A DNA stretch of 40,594 nucleotides from Candidatus Peribacteraceae bacterium. GTDB lineage: Bacteria; Patescibacteriota; Gracilibacteria; Peribacterales; Peribacteraceae. Position numbers and translations under genes: made by a program. The notes under the pieces were generated by a model that did no database searches, had not been told where the DNA came from, and saw nothing but the letters and a program-made list of their open reading frames with translations. The DNA is taken from the NCBI GenBank assembly GCA_028703445.1, contig JAQVMW010000012.1, positions 1 to 40,594 on the forward strand, given 5' to 3'. This document shows, one piece after another, positions 25,421 to 33,582 of the stretch. How positions within the stretch are numbered: the stretch's first letter is position 1; each line of letters starts with the position of its first letter.

Positions 25421-25870
25421 ATGCACTCCATTTTTTCCCTCTTCGCCATAATCAACGAACCTCTCATCCACAAGCACTACACGGATATGCCGCTCCCGGA
25501 ACTGGAAAGCCGCTCCCTCCAATTGGATGCACAGCGGCAGCACATCGGCAAAGGACAAATGCCGCACGGCATGAGCGTGTACCGCCGCCGCCTCATGAAA
25601 GCGCTCGAGGTGAAACGGGCGGAACAGGCCGCGCAGCAGGAGCGCTACATGCGTTCCCAGGCACGTTCCGTCAATACCCGCCTGACGCCGCAGCAGCGCT
25701 ACGACAAGGGCAGCCGGCAGGGAAGAATGGATGCGTTGGATGGGCTCTCCAGCCGCAGTGCGAAGATTGATGATGCCGAGGAGCGCCGGGGCTACAGGGA
25801 CGGCTATCTCAGCGCGCAGGCCTCGCAACGATCCGTATCATCCGGTGGCCGAAGTGTGTACCGGTACTAG
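25421..25870 (+). CDS. hypothetical basic helical protein, 149 aa
   Basis: I do not recognise this protein. It is Arg/Gln-rich and predicted mostly helical, with a coiled-coil-like core (ALEVKRAEQAAQQERYMRSQ) and a C-terminal region repeating the pattern YDKGSRQGRMDALDG and RRGYRDGYLSAQ, a Gly/Asp-containing helical hairpin. An AGGGGA 2-3 nt before the ATG could be a Shine-Dalgarno, although the spacing is short. A start at the internal ATG (25487) is also possible. The gene diverges from DUF4349 and converges on the patatin gene. Confidence 0.55.
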   Translation: MHSIFSLFAIINEPLIHKHYTDMPLPELESRSLQLDAQRQHIGKGQMPHGMSVYRRRLMKALEVKRAEQAAQQERYMRSQARSVNTRLTPQQRYDKGSRQGRMDALDGLSSRSAKIDDAEERRGYRDGYLSAQASQRSVSSGGRSVYRY

Positions 25871-25879
25871 AGCATCATC

Positions 25880-25960
25880 GCATCATCCATTGGGTGTTGA
25901 GTATTACGAATGATGTATTACGTATTTTAGAAATCGAATACGTAACACCTGATGTGCCAT
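25880..25960. repeat. palindromic repeat (ATTACGTATT type)
   Basis: TGTATTACGTATT and AATACGTAACACC form an imperfect inverted repeat, and the left arm repeats the GTATTACGAATGAT motif. It fills the convergent gap and ends about 30 nt from the patatin stop codon. The layout matches the other palindromic loci. Confidence 0.5.
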
Positions 25961-25991
25961 ACAACTATCACCGCGCCATCCCAATTCGCCG

Positions 25992-26822
25992 TCAGCTGTA
26001 AATCAGTGCCTTCACGTGCGGAAGCGATTTTTCCGCTGCCTTTTTTCCCGCCTCCCAAAACGCTTCACCCTTGTCGAAGCGGAAGAGCACGTACGGCGGT
26101 ACCGGACTGATGAGCACATCGCACACCGCCTTGTCCTCTGCGATTGCCTGATCCCCCGCCTCGAGAAACTCGCGCCAGCCCGTCGGCAGAAACGTGCGCA
26201 GCGTGTCGTACGTCGGGTGCGTGTCGGTCGCAACGATCCGATCCGGATGGAAGCGATCCTTGAGCGCGCGTGCCGGAATGGGGCCGAAGTGACACAAATC
26301 GACGAAGGTCTGGCCCGCAATCTCGACTGGCGAAAATACCACCGGAATCGCACTGGTCGCCGCAAGGGCGTCCACCAGCCTCGTTTCGGGCGGAAAGACA
26401 TAGTGTGATACCGCATTTTCAAATTCCTGCCGGAACGTACGCCGCACGATGTGCGACCAGGCGATGCGCTTGTGCACTTTTCCGGCAACGCACACGAAGG
26501 GAATACGGCAATCGCCGATCGTGGCATCGCCGAAAAATGGCCGCATCAGCCGCTCGACCTCATGGCGAAAAATCCCACTATGCAGGCCATGCCTGAGCGG
26601 CAGGTCGCTGAACCGCGCGACGCTCACGATGGTGAGCTGCCTCACTGCCTCATGTATGTGGTCCAGCGAAATACCGAACGCGCATCCCGCAGCGATGATG
26701 GCCCCCATGCTGCTGCCTGCGATACAGTCGGGTTTCAGCCCCTCACGCTCCAGCACTTCGAGTACGCCGCCATTCGCGATGCCGAACGCCGCTCCGCCGG
26801 AGAGGACCAAACCCCAGGACAT
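25992..26822 (-). CDS. patatin-like phospholipase
   Basis: The 276-residue protein belongs to the patatin/RssA lipid acyl hydrolases. It has the oxyanion-hole glycines (LSGGAAFGIANGG) and the nucleophile elbow GSSMG with Ser38. The second catalytic residue should lie in a DG-G/A motif. Here the likely site is FVDLCHFGPIPA, where Asp is kept but the following residues are Leu-Cys, which is unusual. No signal peptide is seen, so it is probably cytoplasmic. The likely role is phospholipid or acyl-ester hydrolysis; the substrate is unknown. Confidence 0.88.
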   Translation of the reverse strand: MSWGLVLSGGAAFGIANGGVLEVLEREGLKPDCIAGSSMGAIIAAGCAFGISLDHIHEAVRQLTIVSVARFSDLPLRHGLHSGIFRHEVERLMRPFFGDATIGDCRIPFVCVAGKVHKRIAWSHIVRRTFRQEFENAVSHYVFPPETRLVDALAATSAIPVVFSPVEIAGQTFVDLCHFGPIPARALKDRFHPDRIVATDTHPTYDTLRTFLPTGWREFLEAGDQAIAEDKAVCDVLISPVPPYVLFRFDKGEAFWEAGKKAAEKSLPHVKALIYS

Positions 26823-26867
26823 GTGGGCATTTTCCTCAGGGAAGTACGAAGATGCAATCGTGAACCG

Positions 26868-26948
26868 TACATTGGCGGTTGACCATTGACGATTGGCGAT
26901 ATGCCGGAATACAAATCGCCAATGGAAAAATCGTCAATCGACAATTCT
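26868..26948. repeat. palindromic repeat (ATTGGCGAT / ATTGACGAT type)
   Basis: TTGACGATTGGCGAT on the left pairs with ATCGCCAAT and ATCGTCAATCG on the right, across a 12-nt centre. The arms are themselves degenerate tandem units (ATTGGCG, ATTGACG). It ends 1-2 nt from the TraG-like stop codon and may act as a 3'-end hairpin. Confidence 0.65.
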
Positions 26949-26949
26949 T

Positions 26950-29553
26950 TTACCGGACCATCCCGATCCGATCTCCGATTTCCTGATCGACGAACACCTT
27001 CTTCCTGCCGTACTTCATGCGGCTATACTCCTTGATGAGACCGGCCAGCTCCTCGTTTCTATCCGATTCGTCCCAGATCGTGGCCATAGAGAAGGGACGT
27101 GAAGGAACGTTATTGATCGAAAGCTTCATGTAACAGTTGAAGTTCGGAATGCCGATCACGTCCTGCTCCGAAAGATCGGGGGCGAATTCCTTGGCCATGT
27201 ACTCGGCATCCTCCGCGCCGATCTTGAAAGAACTGATGGAACCCACGTTGCCGAAAACGGCGTCGCGGAGCTTGGTGTTTGCCTGCCCGTACTCCTCCGT
27301 CTTACCCACGAGCTGACCGATGAACTGGTGCGCCATGATGAGCCCCAGCTCGTACTTGCGCGCCTCGGAGAGGATGGTAGCAAACGCTTCGGTGACGAAG
27401 TTCTGGAATTCGTCCACGTACAGGTAGAAACGGCGGCGCTGCTTGCGCTGGACATCGGCGCGGGAGAGCGCAGCCATGTTCACCTTGTTGACGAAGATGA
27501 GCCCCAGCAGCTGCGCGTTCACGTCGCCGATTCTTCCTTTGCTCAGGTTCACGAGGAGCACCTTGCCCTCATCCATGATCTGCCTGATCTGGAACGCGCT
27601 CTTGGGTTGCCCGATGATGTTACGCATCGTCGTGTTCGTGATGAAGGGACCGAACTTGGCCGAGAAGTACGGGATCATCTCCTCCTTCTCGCGCGCGCCC
27701 GTCTTTTGGATCTCGTGCTCCCAGAAGCTCCGGACAACGGGATTCTTGCACTTGGCGACTTTGTAGCGCTGGAACTCGTCATCCACGAAGAGCCTCGGCA
27801 CATCGATGAGCGTTGCCCCCTCCTCTTCATCATCCATGAGCGTCAGGCAGCCGTTGCGGAAGTAGTGCTGGATGCGCGGACCGAAGATCTCGTTGCCGAA
27901 AAGCTTGATGAAAATCTCCATCGCATCGAGCGCGGCGCGGTCTTTCTCTTCGGGCGTCTTGGCCTCGAGCAGGTTTAAGCCCATCGGCCGCTCGGTGTCG
28001 GCGGGATCGAAGAGGACGATATCCTTGGCGCGCTCCTTGGGGGTATGAGCAAGTGCATCCTCGATCAGATCGCCGTGCGGATCCACGATGCACACCCCCT
28101 CGCCGCGCTGGATATCCTGACGGCTCATCCACGAAAGCAGCGCGGATTTTCCCGTACCGGATTTTCCGATGATGTAGTGGTGGCGGGTACGGTCTTCGGG
28201 ATGGAAACGGATGGGCGTATCGACGGCACGGTGCTTGTTGATGCCGATGAGGATTCCCTCCGCGGGAATATTCGGGGGAGGCGGCAACACGCGATAGCTG
28301 ATCCACTCGATGATCGGGATCTTGTTGTAGCGGCTGTCGGGGAAGTGGAAGAGGCCGGCCAGCTCCTTCTCGACGAGCATGCACCGCTTGTGCCAGAACC
28401 CGTTGATGCGCCGCTTCCAGAGCTTGTAGAGAATCGGCGCGTTCCAGGCGAGCGGGAAGAAATTCGAGAACATGCGATGGTCATCCAGGTAGTTGCCGTA
28501 GATATCTTTGTACGCGTTGAAGGCGACCTGCAGATTGTTGGTGATCTCGATCGACCGCTGCCACGTCTTGGCCGCGGAGGCGATGCGGATGGAAGCGTAG
28601 TAGAAGCTCATGCCTGCCTTTTCGCCCATGCGCTTGTAGAGCTCCTCCTCCGGCTGAATCATGCGCACAAAGGCATCGCCGCGGCTGGCGCCCGGCGCCA
28701 TGGTGCTGTCGCTCCCCGTGGCCACACTGCCGAAAATATCGAAGAGGAGCCCCAGCAGCGGAATGCGGCTGAACCAGTTCTCCTTTTTCCCTTTGAACTT
28801 CGTGGAGGCGAACCGTTCGGTCAGCTTGCCAAATTTCTGTGAAGACGCCGGCATGAGCACGATCTGCACGCCGGCCGTCTCGTCATCCTGCATTTTACTG
28901 AGCACGTTCGCGATGCCGTTGAGCGGATCGTCCTGCATCTGCTCGTAATATCGCAGAGGGAAATTAAACGGCTTGTCGGTGATCATGTTGTATGCCGTGA
29001 GCTTCGTGCCCTTGGGCCACAGATTGGGCGTGGGACGGAGCGTGACTTCAGCATTGGGATAGAACGCCGTGATCTGCTTCTCGACAATGGATTGCAGCTC
29101 CGGCTGCGTCACGACGTAGAACATCAGGAGCCCCTTCTCCACGTACATCTCGAAACTGATCGTGATGTAGCGGAAGAACCAGTACCGGAGTTCCTGCCAG
29201 ACCGTAAGGCTCTGTACTTCCCAGAGCGCCCGATAGAGTTGTTCCATGATCGCAACTTTCTCTTTGAAATCCTTCTCGGTGCGCTTCTCTTGATCCACCT
29301 TTGTATCCGACCTGGGCAACGTGATCTTCATCATCACGAGTGTCCGTGATTTCCAGACGGCATAGAAATATCGGAAGTTCCACTTCGTAGTCCTCCACAA
29401 AACGTACGCGCCCACGATGAGACCGGAGTTCAGAAACGGATTTGAAATCCACCAGTTTCCGCATGCACTCCATGCACCGGGTACGACCGAGACAATCGCC
29501 AGGGTTGCGATCCAGAACACGGGCCAGAAGAAGCGTTCGAGGAAGGAAAACAC
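26950..29553 (-). CDS. TraG/VirD4/HerA-like membrane-anchored ATPase
   Basis: This is a ~867-residue protein with two N-terminal membrane segments (about residues 5-60), a long unknown middle part, and a FtsK/HerA-type motor. Walker A is IIGKSGTGKSALL, Walker B is YLYVDEFQNF, and ATPase sensor-like segments include GLIMAHQFIGQL. Conjugative coupling proteins of type IV secretion look like this, and CPR genomes carry many. The open frame reaches a TTG at 29571, but that codon is only 3 nt from a perfect TGG-TATAAT; the GTG at 29553 leaves a ~15-nt leader and is preferred. VirB2-like genes about 4 kb away on the other strand could belong to the same machine. Confidence 0.82.
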   Translation of the reverse strand: MFSFLERFFWPVFWIATLAIVSVVPGAWSACGNWWISNPFLNSGLIVGAYVLWRTTKWNFRYFYAVWKSRTLVMMKITLPRSDTKVDQEKRTEKDFKEKVAIMEQLYRALWEVQSLTVWQELRYWFFRYITISFEMYVEKGLLMFYVVTQPELQSIVEKQITAFYPNAEVTLRPTPNLWPKGTKLTAYNMITDKPFNFPLRYYEQMQDDPLNGIANVLSKMQDDETAGVQIVLMPASSQKFGKLTERFASTKFKGKKENWFSRIPLLGLLFDIFGSVATGSDSTMAPGASRGDAFVRMIQPEEELYKRMGEKAGMSFYYASIRIASAAKTWQRSIEITNNLQVAFNAYKDIYGNYLDDHRMFSNFFPLAWNAPILYKLWKRRINGFWHKRCMLVEKELAGLFHFPDSRYNKIPIIEWISYRVLPPPPNIPAEGILIGINKHRAVDTPIRFHPEDRTRHHYIIGKSGTGKSALLSWMSRQDIQRGEGVCIVDPHGDLIEDALAHTPKERAKDIVLFDPADTERPMGLNLLEAKTPEEKDRAALDAMEIFIKLFGNEIFGPRIQHYFRNGCLTLMDDEEEGATLIDVPRLFVDDEFQRYKVAKCKNPVVRSFWEHEIQKTGAREKEEMIPYFSAKFGPFITNTTMRNIIGQPKSAFQIRQIMDEGKVLLVNLSKGRIGDVNAQLLGLIFVNKVNMAALSRADVQRKQRRRFYLYVDEFQNFVTEAFATILSEARKYELGLIMAHQFIGQLVGKTEEYGQANTKLRDAVFGNVGSISSFKIGAEDAEYMAKEFAPDLSEQDVIGIPNFNCYMKLSINNVPSRPFSMATIWDESDRNEELAGLIKEYSRMKYGRKKVFVDQEIGDRIGMVR

Positions 29554-29574
29554 AGAGTATGAAATATTCAAGTT

Positions 29575-29583
29575 ATTATACCA
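29575..29583 (-). promoter_or_regulatory. consensus extended -10 TGG-TATAAT for the TraG-like gene
   Basis: TGG-TATAAT is a perfect extended -10 element and identical to the one before the LOG-like gene. It places the transcription start near 29568. Confidence 0.65.
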
Positions 29584-29612
29584 GATAGCGGCATTTTCCG
29601 CTTAGCCCGAGG

Positions 29613-29714
29613 AATTGTTACATTGATAAATTGTTACATTGTTATTTTGTGCTGATCTGGCTTTCTCTTGCCAACAATGTAGCAAAATAGCAATTTAACA
29701 TTATAACCATTCAA
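29613..29714. repeat. AT-rich palindromic repeat (ATTGTTACATTG type), copy 1
   Basis: The left arm repeats ATTGTTACATTG-like units. The right arm (AACAATGTAGCAAAATAGC) is its approximate reverse complement. It fills the gap between the TraG-like promoter and the RlpA-like stop codon, which it touches. A related copy lies at 32368-32495. Confidence 0.65.
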
Positions 29715-30760
29715 CCATGCGTTGCGCACTCCCAAACGTCCATCTGCATCTCACGCACCCTGCCATCGACCGTTCCGACGCGGAAGACGAATGGACCCAT
29801 TGTGGACGGTGTCAGCGAGAACACCTCACCGGGATTCACCCAGTCTTCGATGCGCTCGACGGAACCATCCGGATACAGGACGGAACGCACGACGAATGGA
29901 CGGATGGAAGTCAGGGTCACCGGCTCACCGACGGACGACATGTTCGGCACGCCCCGATCGAAGCGCACGTCCCGCGTGATGCGCTTTTGGTAGCGACGCA
30001 GAGTACCATCGCACGCGTCGACGAGTGCGCTGTCCCCCAGCCGCTGAAACTTTGCCCGCGCGACGCCCTGACTGCGGGGGGCGATCCGCGTGAAGGCCTC
30101 GAGGCTCAAATCCATGTCGCGCCCATCCACGTACGGCCCGCGGTCATTGATGCGCACGATCACGCTCTGATCGTTTTCGGTATTCGTCACCTTCACGAGT
30201 GTATTGCAGGGAAACGTGCGGTGCGCCGCCGTGAGCGCGTTCATGTCGAACGGTTCCCCGCACGCCGTTCCCTTGCCTTGAAACTTCTCGGAATACAGGC
30301 TGACTTCGTGTTCCTCGGAAGCGAGCAGGGTATCGAGTGAAGCGGCCATGGCCAGCAGTGTGTCAGAGGATGACACAGGTACCGACAGATCCTGCGATGT
30401 ATGGATGAACGGGTACTGCTCAAGAAGCTCTGGCACAGCCTCGGGCGTCATCGCATCAATGTCCGTCACGTTGCGCGTGCGAAAGAGCCAGAGCACGGCA
30501 TCAGAGAAGTTGAGCGGCTCGTCAGGGTGGAATAGTTCGCCGTCTTCGAGAATACCGCGTGCTTTGGCATACGTGATCTGCTCGCTTCCGCGCTCCCCTT
30601 CCGGCACATCGGCGAAGGGTTGTTCACTGGTAGGATCCGGATCGCGACGGATACCCTCCCAGATCATCAAAAACCCGTCGCGGCGCGTGATGCCGCCGCC
30701 TTCACCCAAGACGGAAAGTGGCAAAAGACACAGCACGACAAACAACGCGAACCGGCGCAT
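29711..30760 (-). CDS. RlpA-like double-psi beta-barrel protein with SLH-like N-terminus
   Basis: The 349-residue secreted protein has a signal peptide (MRRFALFVVLCLLPLSVLG). A region resembling a single S-layer homology repeat follows (RRDGFLMIWEGIRR to FSDAVLWLFR). The RlpA/DPBB domain spans about residues 155-250: SLYSEKFQGKGTACGEPFDM, TAAHRTFPCNTLVKVTN, VRINDRGPYVDGRDMDLS. RlpA proteins cut or bind naked glycan strands at the septum. The rest is an unknown C-terminal beta-rich domain. An ATG five residues upstream (30775) is possible, but a TATTTT box just before it favours 30760. Confidence 0.82.
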   Translation of the reverse strand: MRRFALFVVLCLLPLSVLGEGGGITRRDGFLMIWEGIRRDPDPTSEQPFADVPEGERGSEQITYAKARGILEDGELFHPDEPLNFSDAVLWLFRTRNVTDIDAMTPEAVPELLEQYPFIHTSQDLSVPVSSSDTLLAMAASLDTLLASEEHEVSLYSEKFQGKGTACGEPFDMNALTAAHRTFPCNTLVKVTNTENDQSVIVRINDRGPYVDGRDMDLSLEAFTRIAPRSQGVARAKFQRLGDSALVDACDGTLRRYQKRITRDVRFDRGVPNMSSVGEPVTLTSIRPFVVRSVLYPDGSVERIEDWVNPGEVFSLTPSTMGPFVFRVGTVDGRVREMQMDVWECATHG

Positions 30761-30807
30761 GGGGACATGTTGCATGAGAAAATAGAGAAGTGCAATTGAC
30801 GCTCACG

Positions 30808-30910
30808 GTTAGGGATAGGGTTAGGGTTAGGATTAGGGTTAGGGTTAGGAACAGGGTCAGGAACAGGGTCAGGAATCACAAATAATCCCTAACCCTAGCC
30901 CTAAACCCTA
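30808..30910. repeat. telomere-like TTAGGG array with inverted CCCTAA arm
   Basis: From 30808 the plus strand carries GGGTTAGGG-type units with variants (GGGATAGGG, AGGATTAGGG), then AACAGGGTCAGG twice, then from 30886 the inverted CCCTAACCCTAGCCC arm. Five GGG runs could form a G-quadruplex, and the arms could form a long hairpin. The right arm begins exactly at the stop codon of the 3D-domain gene. Confidence 0.85.
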
Positions 30911-32311
30911 TAGTGCCCTCCAGCCTTCGCTGCGCACAAGTAAATAGGCCTCCTGCTGCTCTTCCGCGCGCAGGCTCTTGAGTGTCTGAGGACCCACTGT
31001 TCCAGCACCGCTCCCGCCCTCTGCGGCCACGAGTTGCCGGTCGATCTGGTACTGAAGCACGGCTTCCCTGGTCTGAAGACCGAAGTACCCGTTCACTTTT
31101 TCGGACGGAAAGTATCCGCGGTCGGCAAGCAGGCGCTGCAGGAGCGTCACGGATTGACCGCTGTCGCCTTCACTGAGGAACTGATCGAGATTCTTGCCCT
31201 TTTGATCGAGGAGCACTTCCACACGATGCAGAATCATCAGACGGTCGGCCAGATCCGCAACGAGCTTCTGGTTCCACTGTGTCTTGAGTTTGCCACGCGT
31301 GAGCGGCCCGATACGTCCTGCCCCCGGATCTTCGGCCGTCCCCACCAGCTGCTCGCTCTGCTGGAACTTGAGGATCGCTGCGGCCAGCGTGTCACTGTAG
31401 ACACCGTTTGTTCTGCCCTTGTAGTAGCCCAGAAACCGCATGGTTCGCTGCGCCGTCCGAATGACCGATGCCTTCGCACTTCTGTCCACATTCTTCGCAA
31501 CGGGCGGCGTGACATCCGCCCGACGGACCGCGGCCGCAAGGGTCGCGGCGGATCGTTCACTGAGATGATCCGAAGGTTCGGTCAGTCCGTAGGCAGCATT
31601 GAAGCGCGTCAGAGCATCCTGCGTTGCCACACCAAAGAGTCCGGTGGGAGCCTGATCGAAAAATCCGGTTTTGCCCAGCGAGCGCTGCAATGTTTCGACG
31701 GAAAGTCCGCGATCCCCCGCCTTCACCGAAACGGCAAGCAAATCCTGACCGCGCACGAGAAAAGGTTCGAGCCGGTTGAGGACAGCCGGAAAGCTCTCGA
31801 GTGAAAAACTCACTTTTGGCTGAAAACCGCCGACTTCGTACACCGTCCCGCGTACGCGCCGAACCCCAAAAGCGAGTGCCCGCGCCAGTCCCTCCTCGCC
31901 ATGGCCCACCCAGATATCGAGGCGATGCGCGCCGCCCTCAAGTTCCGTTATCGCCCCGCCACGGTCATGCACCGCAAAGCGCCCGATGCCGGGCAAGGCA
32001 ACGACGGTGCCGAACGCATAACTCGCCGGTGCCGCGATCATGCCGGGATACACCTCAGTGCCGTCGGCGCCGTTGGTGCCCTCGCCATTCAGAACTTTGT
32101 CGGCACGGTACCCGCCTTTGACGTAGCAACACTGTCCGGGCAACGGCGAGTAGTAGGCCGTGAGGATGAAGTCCTGCTCACGCGGAAGATCCTTGCTCAC
32201 CCCCGCCGCCATGACGGGCGCCACGAAGGCCAGCGCCGCGATGAGCACCTTGAGGTGCTTCGGCAGTCGTGCGACGCGCGTTCGGTAGAGCGGTGTTTGT
32301 TTGATGTGCAT
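30908..32311 (-). CDS. secreted 3D-domain protein with three peptidoglycan-binding domains
   Basis: This 467-residue protein has an N-terminal signal/anchor (VLIAALAFVAPVMAAG). A 3D-type domain follows: LTAYYSPLPGQ, YPGMIAAPASYAFGT, and AVHDRGGAI with HRLDIWVG, which supply the conserved aspartates. Three PG_binding_1 repeats then occur (SVETLQRSLGKTGFFD, IRTAQRTMRFLGYYKG, VTLLQRLLADRGYFPS). The 3D domain occurs in lytic transglycosylases such as MltA and in Gram-positive resuscitation proteins, so a peptidoglycan-remodelling role outside the membrane is likely. A perfect TATAAT lies 8 nt before the ATG, and GAGAAGAA between them could act as a weak Shine-Dalgarno. Confidence 0.88.
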   Translation of the reverse strand: MHIKQTPLYRTRVARLPKHLKVLIAALAFVAPVMAAGVSKDLPREQDFILTAYYSPLPGQCCYVKGGYRADKVLNGEGTNGADGTEVYPGMIAAPASYAFGTVVALPGIGRFAVHDRGGAITELEGGAHRLDIWVGHGEEGLARALAFGVRRVRGTVYEVGGFQPKVSFSLESFPAVLNRLEPFLVRGQDLLAVSVKAGDRGLSVETLQRSLGKTGFFDQAPTGLFGVATQDALTRFNAAYGLTEPSDHLSERSAATLAAAVRRADVTPPVAKNVDRSAKASVIRTAQRTMRFLGYYKGRTNGVYSDTLAAAILKFQQSEQLVGTAEDPGAGRIGPLTRGKLKTQWNQKLVADLADRLMILHRVEVLLDQKGKNLDQFLSEGDSGQSVTLLQRLLADRGYFPSEKVNGYFGLQTREAVLQYQIDRQLVAAEGGSGAGTVGPQTLKSLRAEEQQEAYLLVRSEGWRAL

Positions 32312-32319
32312 TTCTTCTC

Positions 32320-32348
32320 ATTATAGCTTTGATCGATGTTTCTGTCCG
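32320..32348 (-). promoter_or_regulatory. promoter CGGACA-N17-TATAAT
   Basis: On the minus strand CGGACA (32348-32343), 17 nt, and TATAAT (32325-32320) lead to an ATG 8 nt further on. This is one of the strongest promoters in the window. Confidence 0.65.
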
Positions 32349-32367
32349 CTGATCGGAAGTGGCGAGA

Positions 32368-32495
32368 AATGGTTACATTGTTAAATTGTTAAATTGTTAT
32401 TTGCATTTAACATAACAAATTCCGCTTCACTAGAAGCAAAAACAATGAGCAATGTAGCCATGTAACAATTTAACCATTAAACAATTTGCCCATGG
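32368..32495. repeat. AT-rich palindromic repeat (AATTGTTA type), copy 2
   Basis: The left arm has three tandem AATTGTTA-like octamers after GGTTACATTG. The right arm (AACAATGAGCAATGTAGCC, then ATGTAACAATTTAACC) is the approximate reverse complement. It is related to the repeat at 29613-29714 and lies about 20 nt from the stop codon of the M24 peptidase gene. Confidence 0.65.
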
Positions 32496-32513
32496 ACATG
32501 GAGAAATGCCTTC

Positions 32514-33509
32514 TCACTCACCAACAATAATCTCATCTTCAAGACGTATGCCGAACTTCCCCGGAAAGTACACGCCCGGTTCGATCGTGACGATTTCGGA
32601 TGCCAGCAAAACTTCATCGGGGCGTTTTTGACTCAAGGTCACTCCCTCATGGATCTCCAACCCGACCCCATGACCGAGCGAGTGGCTGAATGCTTTCTCG
32701 ACTCCGTGTTTTCTGAGGATCGAACGCGCCAATCGGTCGAGCGCGTGCGTCGAGGCGCCCGCCCGCACCATGCGCTCCGCTTCCTGTTTTGCCTCCTGGA
32801 CCGCCGCGAGAGCATGCTCCTGCTCCTGCGTTTTCTTGTCGGTGAAGAAGACTGCGCTCTGGTCGGCACAGTACCCCTCGAAACGCGCGCCCACGTCGAT
32901 CTGCACGATGTCCCCCTTCTTGAGCGCATGCGTCGTGGGGTGGTGATGGGGACTGCTGGTGTGCGGCCCGAACGCCACGATCGGGTCGAAAGCGAGATGA
33001 TCCGCATTGAGTTCACTCGCCCACGCACGGAGCTTCCACGCGATTTCCCGCTCCGTGACTCTATCACGCAATGCAGAAGGAACGCGCTTCAGAAGCTCAC
33101 GAGTGATCTGCTGGGCACGGCGAAAGCGCTTACGTTCCTCATGATCCTTTGCACGACGGAAATGTCCGATGACCCCGTGCTTCGGGAAGAACCTCGTCGA
33201 ACGAAATTCCTTTCTCCACCTGTCTCCCTGAGCAAGCGTGACCGTCTCGGCCTCGCACCCGCACACCGCAACGCGCCGAAGCATCTTGGCCAGATCATCC
33301 ATCGGACGAACCAAACATCCGGTAGTGACACTGATCGCCACTTCGTGGTAACGAGAATCCACGAAAAGAAGCGTCTGACGCGGCGTGATCAGCACGGCAC
33401 CCGCACTCACCTCCGCCCCCGTGAGGTAGCGGATATTCGTAAGATTGGTCACGAGAAACGCAGGGGTTTTGGCGTACTGAAGAAGAATTCGTGGCGATGA
33501 AGGGCGCAT
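32514..33509 (-). CDS. M24-family metallopeptidase, Xaa-Pro aminopeptidase-like
   Basis: The 331-residue protein has an N-terminal creatinase-like domain and a C-terminal pita-bread fold. All five metal ligands are visible in order: QIDVGARFEGYCADQSA (two Asp), HSLGHGVGLEIHE (His), TIEPGVYF (Glu) and RLEDEIIV (Glu). Family members remove N-terminal residues before proline in the cytoplasm. The open frame extends to an ATG at 33548, but the ATG at 33509 leaves room for divergent promoters shared with the VirB2-like operon. Confidence 0.92.
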   Translation of the reverse strand: MRPSSPRILLQYAKTPAFLVTNLTNIRYLTGAEVSAGAVLITPRQTLLFVDSRYHEVAISVTTGCLVRPMDDLAKMLRRVAVCGCEAETVTLAQGDRWRKEFRSTRFFPKHGVIGHFRRAKDHEERKRFRRAQQITRELLKRVPSALRDRVTEREIAWKLRAWASELNADHLAFDPIVAFGPHTSSPHHHPTTHALKKGDIVQIDVGARFEGYCADQSAVFFTDKKTQEQEHALAAVQEAKQEAERMVRAGASTHALDRLARSILRKHGVEKAFSHSLGHGVGLEIHEGVTLSQKRPDEVLLASEIVTIEPGVYFPGKFGIRLEDEIIVGE

Positions 33510-33539
33510 GGAAGACGAATGGCAAAAAGACGAAAAGTA

Positions 33540-33548
33540 TGCTATCAT
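33540..33548 (+). promoter_or_regulatory. extended -10 TGC-TATCAT for the VirB2-like operon
   Basis: TGC-TATCAT would start transcription near 33555, giving a leader of about 28 nt. A second box, TATAAA at 33559-33564, is an alternative. No Shine-Dalgarno sequence is seen before the ATG at 33583. Confidence 0.4.
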
Positions 33549-33582
33549 AAAACGTGAATATAAAGATTCTCACCACCCATCT

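Noticed and set aside
30808-30910. Eukaryotic contamination or a chromosome end
   Set aside because: Bacterial genes continue on both sides, and neighbouring loci show the same architecture with other units.
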